Source: Clostridium sp. CAG:221 (lineage in GTDB: Bacteria > Bacillota > Clostridia > Clostridiales > Clostridiaceae). Taken from it: 43,369 nt of DNA. The notes beneath the pieces are model-generated. The model did not search any database. It was not told the origin of the DNA and worked only from the letters and a program-made list of their open reading frames with translations. This document shows positions 34,383 to 43,316 of this stretch, in pieces. The position numbers and the translations under genes were made by a program. The DNA lies in the NCBI GenBank assembly GCA_000435835.1, contig FR883424.1:1-43369 (forward strand). The letters are read 5' to 3'. The stretch's first letter is position 1; every line of letters begins with the position of its first letter.

Positions 34383-36002
34383 TTATTCTTGTTCTAAGAT
34401 TATTTTCTTAGCATTTAAGATTGAAGTAGCACTCATTGAGAACTCATCTAGTCCGTATTCAACAAGTGTTGGAATAGCAGCTTCATCTCCTGCCATTTCT
34501 CCACACATTCCAACCCATTTACCATTCTTATGAGCTCCATCTATAGTCATCTTTATTAATCTTAATACAGCTGGGTGCATTGGATTGTAAAGGTATGAAA
34601 CTTTTTCGCTCATTCTGTCAGCAGCTAATGTGTATTGGATTAAGTCGTTTGTTCCTATTGAGAAGAAATCAACATACTTAGCTAATTCATCAGCCATTAC
34701 TGCAGCTGCAGGGATTTCAACCATGATACCCCATTGAATTGAATCTGAAGTAGCTATTCCTTCAGCATGTAATTCTGCTCTACATTCTTCTACGAATTCT
34801 TTTGCAGCTTGGAATTCTTCTAATCCTGAAATCATCGGGAACATAACTGCTAATTTACCGTATACTGAAGCTCTAAGTAAAGCTCTTATTTGAACTTTGA
34901 ATATGTCTTTTCTATCTAAACATAATCTTATAGCTCTGTATCCTAAGAATGGGTTCATTTCTTCTGGTAATGGTAAGTAAGGTAATACCTTATCTCCACC
35001 GATATCTAATGTTCTTATAACAACTTGTTTTCCGTTAGCTTTTTCTAATACAGTTTTGTATGCTTCAAATTGTTCTTCTTCAGTTGGAGCTGCATCTCTA
35101 TCCATGTATAAGAATTCAGTTCTGAATAAACCTACACCATCTCCACCGTTAGCTAAAACTTGATCTATATCTTCTGGCTTACCGATGTTTCCACAAACTT
35201 CTACTCTTTTACCTGATTTAGTAACTGTTTTAACTTCGATAAGTTTCTTTAATTCTTCTTGTTCTGCTTTGAAAGCTTCTTGCTTAGCTCTGTATTCTGC
35301 TACTACTTCTTCTGAAGGGTTAATTATAGCTATACCTTTAATACCATCAACTATAACTAAGTCTCCATTTTTAACTGAAGTAGTTATATCTCCTAAACCA
35401 ACTACTGCTGGTATTTCTAATGTTCTAGCCATGATAGCTGAGTGAGAAGTTCTTCCTCCAATGTTAGTTAAGAAACCAACAACTAATGATCTATCTAATT
35501 GAGCTGTATCTGATGGAGTTAAATCGTGAGCAACTACAACTGTGTTCTTTTCAGTTATAGCGAAATCACTTCCACCTTTTCCTGCTAAGTTAGAAATTAT
35601 TCTCTTAGAAACGTCTTTAACGTCAGCTGCTCTTTCTCTCATATATGCATCTTCCATTGATTCAAATATCATAACGAAAGTATCTGTTACCATTTGAACA
35701 GCTTTCATTGGATTTATGCTTTCATTTTCTATAGTGTTTTCCATTTCTCCAGCAAATCCTGGGTCATCTAATAATTCTAAGTGTGCTGCGAAAACTTGAG
35801 CTTCGTGCTCACCGATTTCTTCTAAAGTCTTAGCTTTGATAGCTTCTAATTGAACTTTTGAAGCTTCTAAAGCTTTGTTTAATTCTTCTTTAGCAGCAGC
35901 AACATCTGTTACCTTCTCATCTGTTATAACTATTTCTTCATGTTGTTGAATAAATACTTTACCTATTGCATATCCTTTTGAAGCAGCAATACCATTTTTC
36001 AT
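34383..36002 (-). CDS. ptsI: PTS enzyme I
   Basis: Cytoplasmic phosphoenolpyruvate-protein phosphotransferase that starts the sugar PTS relay by phosphorylating HPr. The 539-residue protein has the N-terminal HPr-binding domain, the phospho-His loop GGRTSHSAIMAR near residue 185, and the PEP-binding barrel with GDGVGLFRTEFLYM and GTNDLIQYTLAADR. The C-terminal active cysteine lies in GKWVGMCGEMAGD. GGGAGGAAA precedes the ATG. ptsH is not adjacent. A -10-like TATAAT lies at 36087-36092, but its -35 spacing (19) is poor. Confidence 0.96.
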   Translation of the reverse strand: MKNGIAASKGYAIGKVFIQQHEEIVITDEKVTDVAAAKEELNKALEASKVQLEAIKAKTLEEIGEHEAQVFAAHLELLDDPGFAGEMENTIENESINPMKAVQMVTDTFVMIFESMEDAYMRERAADVKDVSKRIISNLAGKGGSDFAITEKNTVVVAHDLTPSDTAQLDRSLVVGFLTNIGGRTSHSAIMARTLEIPAVVGLGDITTSVKNGDLVIVDGIKGIAIINPSEEVVAEYRAKQEAFKAEQEELKKLIEVKTVTKSGKRVEVCGNIGKPEDIDQVLANGGDGVGLFRTEFLYMDRDAAPTEEEQFEAYKTVLEKANGKQVVIRTLDIGGDKVLPYLPLPEEMNPFLGYRAIRLCLDRKDIFKVQIRALLRASVYGKLAVMFPMISGLEEFQAAKEFVEECRAELHAEGIATSDSIQWGIMVEIPAAAVMADELAKYVDFFSIGTNDLIQYTLAADRMSEKVSYLYNPMHPAVLRLIKMTIDGAHKNGKWVGMCGEMAGDEAAIPTLVEYGLDEFSMSATSILNAKKIILEQE

Positions 36003-36231
36003 TGCGATTTCCTCCCTGCATTATAACAATGTAATTGTTTAACATTGTAATTCCATAGTTAATTAAAATATTATGATTATCTTTTAATTATAACATAAAT
36101 TCTCTGAATATTATCAAAATTTCTTGAATTTTTAATATATTCTCAAAATTCCTTATATTTTTTTGAATAAGTAACATAATTAAAACACTTTTTTTGTTAT
36201 TTTTCCCATAATAGTACTGTAAACGTTACTC

Positions 36232-37266
36232 TTAAAGATCATCTATTAATACACTAGCCTTTGCATATGCTGTAGATTTTGCTTCAAAAAAGTCAGTTTT
36301 TACTGAATTTGCATCTGCTAAAATATCTACCCATTTAGCTGGATTTTCATCATAACCTTCAAAAATAGCTTCAAATCCAATTTCTTTTAGTCTTCTATTT
36401 CCTAAGTATTTTATATAACTTTCAATTAAATTACTATTTATCCCTTGAATTTTATCACCAATTACATATTTTCCCCAGTTAATTTCATTTTCAACACCGA
36501 TTTTCATCATTTGTCTTAACTCTTCTTTTAATTCTTCTGTAAATACTTCCGGTTCTTCTTTCATAAGCTCTCTAATTATGCTTCTAAATAACCAAAGGTG
36601 AGTATTTTCATCTCTATTAATATATCTTATTTCTTGAGCTGAACCTGGCATCTTTCCGTTTCTCTCTAAATTGTAGAAGAACATAAAGCCAGAATAGAAG
36701 TATATCCCTTCTAGGATGTAATTGGCCATAACTGCCTTCACTAGATTTTCTACAGTAGGCTCTTCTAAAAAGCTATTATATTGAGCTCCTATAAATTTAT
36801 TTCTTTCTAATAATACTTCATCATCTTTCCATTGATATAGTATTTCATTTCTCTTTTCTGGAGAACATATAGTATCCAGCATATAGCTATAGCTTTGAGA
36901 GTGTACAGCTTCTTGGAAAGCCTGTATTGTAAGACATAAATTAATTTCACTAGCTGTAATATAATTATTTATATTTCCTAAATTAGCTGTCTGTATTGAA
37001 TCTAAGAATATTAAAAATGACAGTATCTTATCATATGCAGTTTTTTCTGCCTCTTCTAACTTGTTATAGTCTTTTAAATCTTGTGCTAAATTAATTTCTT
37101 CAGGTATCCAAAAATTATTCATCGCTTGTCTATACCACTCTGAAACCCATCCATATTTCATATTATTAAAATCATTTAAGTTAGTAGTATTACCATTAAT
37201 CATTCTTTTTTTACTGACTTCAACATCCCCATTTTCATTAAATAAAGCTCTCTTTTTTACATCCAT
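36232..37266 (-). CDS. nrdB: Class Ia ribonucleotide reductase, beta subunit
   Basis: Metal-radical subunit supplying the thiyl radical to NrdA for aerobic dNTP synthesis. The 344-residue protein keeps the ligands D89, E119 and H122, E186, and E220 and H223 (ExxH), and Y126 in EAVHSQSYSYM is the radical tyrosine. ATG 37266 is chosen because GGGAG lies eight bases upstream; the longer frame would extend into nrdA. It is the second gene after nrdA. An oxygen-dependent enzyme in an apparent anaerobe is probably used under oxygen stress or for repair. Confidence 0.94.
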   Translation of the reverse strand: MDVKKRALFNENGDVEVSKKRMINGNTTNLNDFNNMKYGWVSEWYRQAMNNFWIPEEINLAQDLKDYNKLEEAEKTAYDKILSFLIFLDSIQTANLGNINNYITASEINLCLTIQAFQEAVHSQSYSYMLDTICSPEKRNEILYQWKDDEVLLERNKFIGAQYNSFLEEPTVENLVKAVMANYILEGIYFYSGFMFFYNLERNGKMPGSAQEIRYINRDENTHLWLFRSIIRELMKEEPEVFTEELKEELRQMMKIGVENEINWGKYVIGDKIQGINSNLIESYIKYLGNRRLKEIGFEAIFEGYDENPAKWVDILADANSVKTDFFEAKSTAYAKASVLIDDL

Positions 37267-37297
37267 ATTATTTACTCCCAAATATTTTATATTTTTA

Positions 37298-39517
37298 TTA
37301 TGCTGAGCAACTTTCACACTCTTCCACTGTTAGTGATTTTGATCTTACATAATATATTGATTTCACTCCACATTTACATGCATTTATATATAAATTCATT
37401 ATTTGTCTCATAGTAAAATCTGTTGTAATGTATAAATTAAAAGATTGTCCTTGATCTATATGTCTTTGACGTATTCCATTAACTTTAACACTAAAGTTTT
37501 GATCTACATTATATGCTGAATTATAGAACCAGAAGTTTTCCCAGCTTAAATTAGGTGCTGTCTTTGGTACTATGCTTCCTTTTTTCTCTTCTAGCCAAAA
37601 TCTTGCCATAACTGGATCTACACCTTCTGATGTACCTGCTATAGTAGCTGTTGAACCGTTTGGTGCTACTGCTATTAAGTATCCATTTCTTAATCCATTT
37701 TCATTTACTTCCTTCTTTAATTCATTCCATCTTTCACTAGAATAATCTCTTAATTTAAAGTAATCTCCATTTTGCCAATCAGAGCCTGCAAAGCATTCAT
37801 ATGAACCTTTTTCTTTAGCAATCTTCATACTTGCTTTTATTGCATAATAATTAATATTTTCATATACTTTATCAGCAAACTCTAAGTGCTTTTCTTCTCC
37901 CCAGTGAATTTTGTTGTTAGCAAGCATATGATGATATCCACTGGTTCCAAGGCCTATTGCTCTATATTTCTTATTAGTGATTTCAGCAAATGGAATAGCA
38001 TAGTAATTTAAATCAATTACATTATCCATGGCTCTTATTTGTGTTTCTACAACATATTCAATTTCCTTTTCATCATTTACATTAACATTACCTAATACTA
38101 TTGATGAAAGATTACATACAACGAAATCACCAGCTTTTGTTTTTTCAATTACTATTTTATCCCCATTTTTATCAAAGACTTCTTTTTGTTGTATTTCCAT
38201 TGCACTCATGTTTTGCATTATTTCCGTACAAAGATTAGAAGAATAAATAATTCCCTTATGCTTATTTGGATTCATCTTATTAACAGTATCTCTGTAAAAT
38301 GCAAATGGTGTGCCTGTTTCTGCTGCACTTTTTATAATTAATCTTACAATATCTTTAACACTCATGACACGCTTAGAAATTCTATCGTCATTAACACATT
38401 CATAATACTTTTCTTCCCACTCTTCACCATAGAAATCTTCTAATGAATATCCTTTAACAACTTTAATCTCATGAGGACACATCATGTACCAATTTGCATT
38501 AATATCTTCCTCTGCCAATCTCCAGAATAAATTTGGATAACATAATCCTGGAAAAACATCATGAGCTTTCTTTCTATCATCTCCATTATTAGTTCTTATT
38601 TGAAGAAACTCTGGAATATCTTTATGCCATGCATCAAGCCATATTGCTACAGATCCATTTCTAACTCCAAGCTGATCTACTGCTATTGCAGTATCATTAA
38701 ATAATTTAATCCATGGAATAACCCCTCCAGCAGCTCCTTTAAAACCTCTTATACTTGATTCTAAGGCTCTAACCTTTCCTATGTATATTCCCATTCCACC
38801 ACCAAATTTAGAGACATTGGCAAAGTTATCTAGAGATTTATATATTCCATTTAAACTATCATCAACTGTATCAATGAAGCATGAGCTTAATTGATAAAAT
38901 GGCTTTCTTGCATTAGACATAGTTGGCGTTGCCATTGTAGCTTTTAATGAACTTAAAACATCGTAGAATCTCTTAGCCCATTCTATTCTCTTATATTTTT
39001 CTTCTGGAATTGCTAAATGCATAGCTATTCCCATAAACATCTGTTGTGGCAACTCTAATGTATTCTTATTATAATCATGTATTAAATATCTTTTAGCTAG
39101 TAAATCAATTCCGCTATAAGTAAATAGATAATCTCTTTCTGGCTTTATATATTTTTCTAATTCAGCTACTTCTTCTTGTGAATAATTTTCTAAAATATAT
39201 TTTCCATATAAATTTTTTGCGGTCATTTCTTCAATAAAATTATAAAAATTGCTATATGGTTTTTCTTCTTTTAATCCTCTATTATTACTTACTTCTTTGT
39301 ATAACTTATAAATATATATCTTTGAAGCTGCATACTGCCACTTTGGTTCACTTTCTGTTGTTAATTCTAAAGCACATTGCATAACAGATAATAATATTTC
39401 CTCTTCAGTCATTCCTGGTCTTATTATATTACTACAGCTTTTAATTAATTTTTCTTCATTATATATTCCATCTTTATCCTTTATATCTTCTATAGCAAAT
39501 TTACATATTTTATTCAT
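37298..39517 (-). CDS. nrdA: Class Ia ribonucleotide reductase, alpha subunit
   Basis: Catalytic subunit reducing ribonucleoside diphosphates. The 739-residue protein has C213 (QLSSCF) and the thiyl-radical segment SSNLCTEI with N428, C430 and E432; GVKSIYYVRSKS precedes the redox-active C-terminal pair CESCSA. The N-terminus before residue 90 is short for a full ATP-cone, so allosteric activity control may be weak or absent (inference). AGAGAGGA precedes the ATG. A promoter overlapping an NrdR-like box lies just upstream. Confidence 0.94.
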   Translation of the reverse strand: MNKICKFAIEDIKDKDGIYNEEKLIKSCSNIIRPGMTEEEILLSVMQCALELTTESEPKWQYAASKIYIYKLYKEVSNNRGLKEEKPYSNFYNFIEEMTAKNLYGKYILENYSQEEVAELEKYIKPERDYLFTYSGIDLLAKRYLIHDYNKNTLELPQQMFMGIAMHLAIPEEKYKRIEWAKRFYDVLSSLKATMATPTMSNARKPFYQLSSCFIDTVDDSLNGIYKSLDNFANVSKFGGGMGIYIGKVRALESSIRGFKGAAGGVIPWIKLFNDTAIAVDQLGVRNGSVAIWLDAWHKDIPEFLQIRTNNGDDRKKAHDVFPGLCYPNLFWRLAEEDINANWYMMCPHEIKVVKGYSLEDFYGEEWEEKYYECVNDDRISKRVMSVKDIVRLIIKSAAETGTPFAFYRDTVNKMNPNKHKGIIYSSNLCTEIMQNMSAMEIQQKEVFDKNGDKIVIEKTKAGDFVVCNLSSIVLGNVNVNDEKEIEYVVETQIRAMDNVIDLNYYAIPFAEITNKKYRAIGLGTSGYHHMLANNKIHWGEEKHLEFADKVYENINYYAIKASMKIAKEKGSYECFAGSDWQNGDYFKLRDYSSERWNELKKEVNENGLRNGYLIAVAPNGSTATIAGTSEGVDPVMARFWLEEKKGSIVPKTAPNLSWENFWFYNSAYNVDQNFSVKVNGIRQRHIDQGQSFNLYITTDFTMRQIMNLYINACKCGVKSIYYVRSKSLTVEECESCSA

Positions 39518-39540
39518 TTAGCCATTTCCTCTCTTCTACT

Positions 39541-39592
39541 ACATATAGTATATTCTATATACATATTTTCATTATTCCACACAATATATTGT
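39541..39592 (-). promoter_or_regulatory. nrdAB promoter with NrdR-box sequence
   Basis: TTGTGT, 17 bases, TATATA on the minus strand (39556-39584). ACACAATATATTGT at 39579-39592 matches the NrdR consensus and covers the -35 box. A weaker relative, ACATATAGTATATT, lies at 39541-39554. The centre-to-centre distance of 38 bp is not the usual one, so the second box is doubtful. From 39593 to the yitT ribosome binding site the DNA is A/T-rich with nothing clear. Confidence 0.7.
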
Positions 39593-39823
39593 CTTATTAT
39601 AAACTCACATTTTTAATTTGTAAAAATAGTTTTTTTATTGTTTTACTCTAATTTTTTAAAAATTTTCTTTTTTTCCTCTTCTATTCTCTTTTAATCAATA
39701 GTTTTTATTTATTAATAATTAATATCTGTTGGTAAAATTTTTTCCACTTCCTATTGCCTGTCCTTTACTATATAATCTATTATATTAATTGAAAATCTAA
39801 AGATATTGATAAGGAGAACTTTT

Positions 39824-40681
39824 ATGAAGATGTTTTTAAAAAACAAGATAGTTATTCTAGATATTATACTTATAATTTGTGGAACATTTATTTCTTCATT
39901 GGGAATAAACTTATTTATTTCTAATGCTAGACTTCTTAGTGGTGGTGCAACAGGTATCGCACTTATTTTTGAATATGCTATGAACATTCCTTCAGGGCTT
40001 ATTGTATTCTTAATAAACATTCCATTATTCTTTATAAGTTATAAATTTTTAAGCAAACGCTTTACAATATATACTGCTATAGGAATGATTTCATTCTCTA
40101 CAGCACTTATTGTAACTAAGCCACTATCATCATTAGTGCGTGTAGATGATCTACTTCTTTATTGCATTTATGGTGGTGTGATAAATGGTATTGGTGCTGG
40201 ACTAGTTTTTTCAAGAAATGGTTCCACTGGAGGAACTGATATTATTACCATGGTAATTCGAAAAAAACACCCTAATTTTGAAATAGGTACGGTTAATTTC
40301 TATTTCAATTTAATAATTGTTGCTATTGGTGCATTGATCTTTGGATTACCTCAAGCACTTTACACATTAATATCAATGTATATTCAAGGATTTGTTATTG
40401 ATAAAGTAATTAATGGATTTAATAGCAAAAAGCTATTCCTGGTATTGACTGATCGCGAAAAAGATATTATTGATTTTGTATTAAAAGATATGAATAGAGG
40501 AATAACTTCCTTAATGGCTGAAGGTGAATTTACAGGACATAAGAGAAAACTTCTATATGTAGCTGTAACCACTTCTCAAATGGTCAGTTTAAGAAGAAAA
40601 ATTTTAAATATAGATCCAAATGCTTTCATTACCATAGTTGATGTTTCAGAAGTAAAAGGTAACGGATTCCAATCAATATAA
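39824..40681 (+). CDS. YitT family membrane protein
   Basis: 285-residue protein of the YitT group. It has five or six hydrophobic segments in residues 1-200 (DUF161 type) with GINLFISNARLLSGGATGIALI and the motif FSRNGSTGGTDIITMVIRKK. A C-terminal soluble DUF2179 domain follows (KDMNRGITSLMAEGEFTGHKRKLLYVAV). The substrate is unknown for the family. ATG 39824 is chosen because AAGGAG lies eight bases upstream. It is a single-gene unit with its own terminator, divergent from nrdAB. Confidence 0.9.
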   Translation: MKMFLKNKIVILDIILIICGTFISSLGINLFISNARLLSGGATGIALIFEYAMNIPSGLIVFLINIPLFFISYKFLSKRFTIYTAIGMISFSTALIVTKPLSSLVRVDDLLLYCIYGGVINGIGAGLVFSRNGSTGGTDIITMVIRKKHPNFEIGTVNFYFNLIIVAIGALIFGLPQALYTLISMYIQGFVIDKVINGFNSKKLFLVLTDREKDIIDFVLKDMNRGITSLMAEGEFTGHKRKLLYVAVTTSQMVSLRRKILNIDPNAFITIVDVSEVKGNGFQSI

Positions 40682-40682
40682 C

Positions 40683-40710
40683 AAAAACACAGCTTAACAG
40701 CTGTGTTTTT
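40683..40710 (+). terminator. Terminator of the YitT gene
   Basis: AAAAACACAGC, TTAACA, GCTGTGTTTTT, immediately after the stop codon. Confidence 0.92.
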
Positions 40711-40712
40711 CT

Positions 40713-40847
40713 AATTATGAATTATGAGTGATGAATGATGAATTAATGAATAAACTCACAGAGTTTATAAAATATATATTTTTCAGAAACTCTTCGAGTT
40801 TCATCCATAATTCATCATTCGTAATTCATCATTCATCATTATCTAAG
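40713..40847. repeat. Palindromic repeat copy 7 (3' of fumB)
   Basis: The left inner hairpin is AAACTC-ACA-GAGTTT and the right one is AAACTC-TTC-GAGTTT, in arms of AATTATGAATTATGAGTGATG type. It is 12 bases 3' of the fumB stop. The edge carries two copies of TTCATCATTATCTAAG. Confidence 0.92.
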
Positions 40848-40858
40848 TTCATCATTAT

Positions 40859-41413
40859 CTAAATGCTTTTCAAGTATTGAGCTTGTCCTATTTCATATAG
40901 ATTATTTCCTTCACTATCTATAATAACTGTAAGTGGCATGTCTTTCACTTCTATTCTTCTTATTGCTTCTGCTCCTAAGTCCTCATAGGCCACAATTTCT
41001 GAAGATATTATACATTTGCTTATAAGTGCTCCTGCACCTCCTATGGCTCCAAAATAAATGGCTTTATTTCTGTTAATTCCTTCAACTACTTCCTCACTTC
41101 TTGCTCCCTTACCAATCATTCCTTTTAACCCTAAGTCTAAAAGCACTGGTGCATATTTATCCATTCTATAACTTGTAGTTGGACCTGCCGAACCAATTAC
41201 TTGCCCTGGTTTTGCTGGTGTAGGTCCTACATAATATATCACTGCATCCTTAAGCTCAATAGGTAGCTTTTCTTTTTCCTCTATAAGTTTAACAAGCCTT
41301 CCATGAGCTGCATCCCTTGCCGTATAAATTATTCCGTTTAATAAGACATTGTCTCCAGCCTTTAAATTTACAGTTTGTTCTTCAGTTAAAGGAAGATATA
41401 TTCTCTTTTCCAT
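40859..41413 (-). CDS. fumB: Fumarate hydratase beta subunit (class I)
   Basis: Swivel-domain subunit of the two-subunit Fe-S fumarase interconverting fumarate and malate. The 184-residue protein has GSAGPTTSYRMDKYAP near residue 76 and GKGARSEEVVEGI, the substrate-binding marks of the Fumerase_C domain. ATG 41413 is chosen because AGGTGAT lies upstream. It starts nine bases after the alpha subunit ends. An L-tartrate dehydratase beta subunit is a less likely alternative. Confidence 0.9.
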   Translation of the reverse strand: MEKRIYLPLTEEQTVNLKAGDNVLLNGIIYTARDAAHGRLVKLIEEKEKLPIELKDAVIYYVGPTPAKPGQVIGSAGPTTSYRMDKYAPVLLDLGLKGMIGKGARSEEVVEGINRNKAIYFGAIGGAGALISKCIISSEIVAYEDLGAEAIRRIEVKDMPLTVIIDSEGNNLYEIGQAQYLKSI

Positions 41414-41422
41414 AAATATCAC

Positions 41423-42265
41423 CTATAAAACCCTTTCTTTGTGTCTAGTAGCATGACAATTTATATTTACTGCAACTGGAAGTCCTGCAATATGAGTAGG
41501 ATATGTTTCTATATTTAAAGCTAATGCTGTAGTCTTTCCTCCAAATCCTTGAGGCCCAATACCTATTTTATTTACCTCTTCTAACAACTCTTTTTCTAAA
41601 TTGCCATAAAACTCATCAGTATTATTTTCATTAACAGGCCTTATTAATGCTTTTTTAGCAAGATATGCTGCTTTATCAAAGCTTCCACCTATACCAATAC
41701 CTATTACTATTGGTGGACATGGATTAGGACCAGCCATTCTTACTGTTTCAAGTACAAAGTTCTTTACACCTTCTAATCCATCAGATGGTTTCAGCATAGC
41801 AATCCTACTCATATTTTCCGAACCAAAGCCCTTAGGTGCTACGGTTATTTTAACTTTATCTCCTGGCACCATATTGTAATATATTAATGCTGGAGTATTA
41901 TCATTAGTATTTACTCTATGTAATGGATCTTTAACCACTGATTTTCTTAAAAACCCTTCTGCATATCCCTGTCTTACACCTTCATTAATTGCCTCTTCCA
42001 AGCTTCCTCCTGTTATATGGACATCTTGTCCAATATCAATAAATACACAAGCCATTCCTGTATCCTGGCATATTGGCATCTTTTCTGCTGAAGCTATCTG
42101 ACTATTTTCTAGTATCTTATTTAAAATATTATTTGCTATTGGCCATTTTTCATTTTTTTCTGCCTTTTCTATTGCTTCTTTTACATCATTAGGCAAATAG
42201 TAATTTGCTTCTATTGATAACTCCTTAACTGTCTTTATTATTTCATTTACATTTATAGTTTTCAT
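41423..42265 (-). CDS. fumA: Fumarate hydratase alpha subunit (class I)
   Basis: Catalytic [4Fe-4S] subunit of class I fumarase. The 280-residue protein has the cluster cysteines in MPICQDTGMACVF, GPNPCPPIVIGIG and AVNINCHATRH, with the signature GIGPQGFGGKTTALAL near the C-terminus. AAGGGGGG precedes the ATG. It is the first gene of a two-gene operon with fumB. The cluster makes the enzyme oxygen-sensitive, in keeping with an anaerobe. Confidence 0.92.
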   Translation of the reverse strand: MKTINVNEIIKTVKELSIEANYYLPNDVKEAIEKAEKNEKWPIANNILNKILENSQIASAEKMPICQDTGMACVFIDIGQDVHITGGSLEEAINEGVRQGYAEGFLRKSVVKDPLHRVNTNDNTPALIYYNMVPGDKVKITVAPKGFGSENMSRIAMLKPSDGLEGVKNFVLETVRMAGPNPCPPIVIGIGIGGSFDKAAYLAKKALIRPVNENNTDEFYGNLEKELLEEVNKIGIGPQGFGGKTTALALNIETYPTHIAGLPVAVNINCHATRHKERVL

Positions 42266-42316
42266 AAAATCCCCCCTTATATTTAAATTTTATACACTTT
42301 CTTACATATATTCAAT

Positions 42317-42349
42317 AAAAAAAGTGTAGTTTAAAAGCTACACTTTTTT
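42317..42349 (-). terminator. Terminator of the CwlD-like gene
   Basis: AAAAAAGTGTAG with its complement around TTTAAAAG, with a T run on the minus strand. The palindromic repeat lies between the gene and this hairpin. Confidence 0.85.
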
Positions 42350-42482
42350 AATGATGAATGATGAATTATGAGTTATGAATTAAGGTAGAAACTCGAAGAG
42401 TTTCTAAGAAATATATTTTCTAAACTCTATGAGTTTATTCCACAATTCATCATTCGTAATTCATAATTCATCATTATTTAAG
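42349..42482. repeat. Palindromic repeat copy 8 (3' of cwlD)
   Basis: The left inner hairpin is AAACTC-GAA-GAGTTT and the right one is AAACTC-TAT-GAGTTT, in arms of GATGAATGATGAATTATG type. Confidence 0.92.
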
Positions 42483-42514
42483 TTCATCATTATTTAAGTT
42501 AATCATTATCTAAG
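42467..42514. repeat. Three tandem 16-bp direct repeats
   Basis: TTCATCATTATTTAAG twice and TTAATCATTATCTAAG once, head to tail, at the edge of palindromic repeat copy 8. The same word occurs twice at 40832-40863 beside copy 7. Confidence 0.85.
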
Positions 42515-42538
42515 ATTTCCTTGGAAATGTCTCTATCC

Positions 42539-43237
42539 TTAGGTTGCTCCATTACTTTCTTCTGTTGAACTGTCATCACTAAAGTACTGATCAATTCCTT
42601 TAACAATTCCATCTACTAATAATTGCTGATGATTATCTGTTTTCAATTTACTTTCTTCATCACTATTTGATAAGAAACCACATTCCACTAATATAGATGC
42701 CCCTTCATATTTATCTCTTAAAATTAAATAAGCTTGCCCTGCTGGTTTAGCTACTCTTTTATTACCATCATTAACAGTTGCCTTTATAGAATCCTGTACC
42801 ACATTTGCTAATCTTTCACTGTCAGAGTTAGATGCATACCATACTTGTGCCCCAAAGCATTTTGCTTGAGGAAACATATTTTCATGGATAGAAATAAAAA
42901 TATCGCAATTAGTTTCAGTTTTTAATGAAACTCTCTTTTTTAAATCTTCTCTCTTTTTTTCCTTTATACTTTTTCCATTTTCATATAAACCAATATCACT
43001 ATCTCTAGTCATAAAGACTTTATATCCTCTATCTTCTAAACTATCTCTAAGCTTTAATGCTATAGATAAATTAATTTCTTTTTCCACAGTACCATTTTTA
43101 GAAATTGCCCCTCCATCAATTCCTCCATGACCTGGGTCTATCAAGATTATTTTTTCATTTAATTCTTCAGCCTTTACCACTATATTACCTGAAAGAATTA
43201 AAAACATACTTATAAAAACTATTATTAACTTCTTCAT
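42539..43237 (-). CDS. cwlD: N-acetylmuramoyl-L-alanine amidase, CwlD-like
   Basis: Zinc amidase (Amidase_3) with a signal peptide (residues 1-23, ending VVKAEE). CwlD makes muramic lactam in the spore cortex with PdaA. Zinc and catalytic residues are seen in IDPGHGGIDGGA, VEKEINLSIAL, FISIHENMFP and ILVECGFLSN. FPQAKCFGAQVWYA after the second histidine resembles CwlD more than vegetative amidases. Length 232 also fits CwlD. ATG 43237 is chosen because GGAGGAG lies upstream. Confidence 0.88.
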   Translation of the reverse strand: MKKLIIVFISMFLILSGNIVVKAEELNEKIILIDPGHGGIDGGAISKNGTVEKEINLSIALKLRDSLEDRGYKVFMTRDSDIGLYENGKSIKEKKREDLKKRVSLKTETNCDIFISIHENMFPQAKCFGAQVWYASNSDSERLANVVQDSIKATVNDGNKRVAKPAGQAYLILRDKYEGASILVECGFLSNSDEESKLKTDNHQQLLVDGIVKGIDQYFSDDSSTEESNGAT

Positions 43238-43316
43238 ATTGCTCCTCCACAATCTTTTATCTTTCCTATCTTTATTATGTTTAAAAGCTCTTTTATTATT
43301 CTAATGGTAATAATAA

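Noticed and set aside
42467..42514. Possible short CRISPR or plasmid iteron set
   Set aside because: The 16-bp units are directly adjacent, only three in number, and belong to the palindrome's A/T vocabulary. No replication gene is near.
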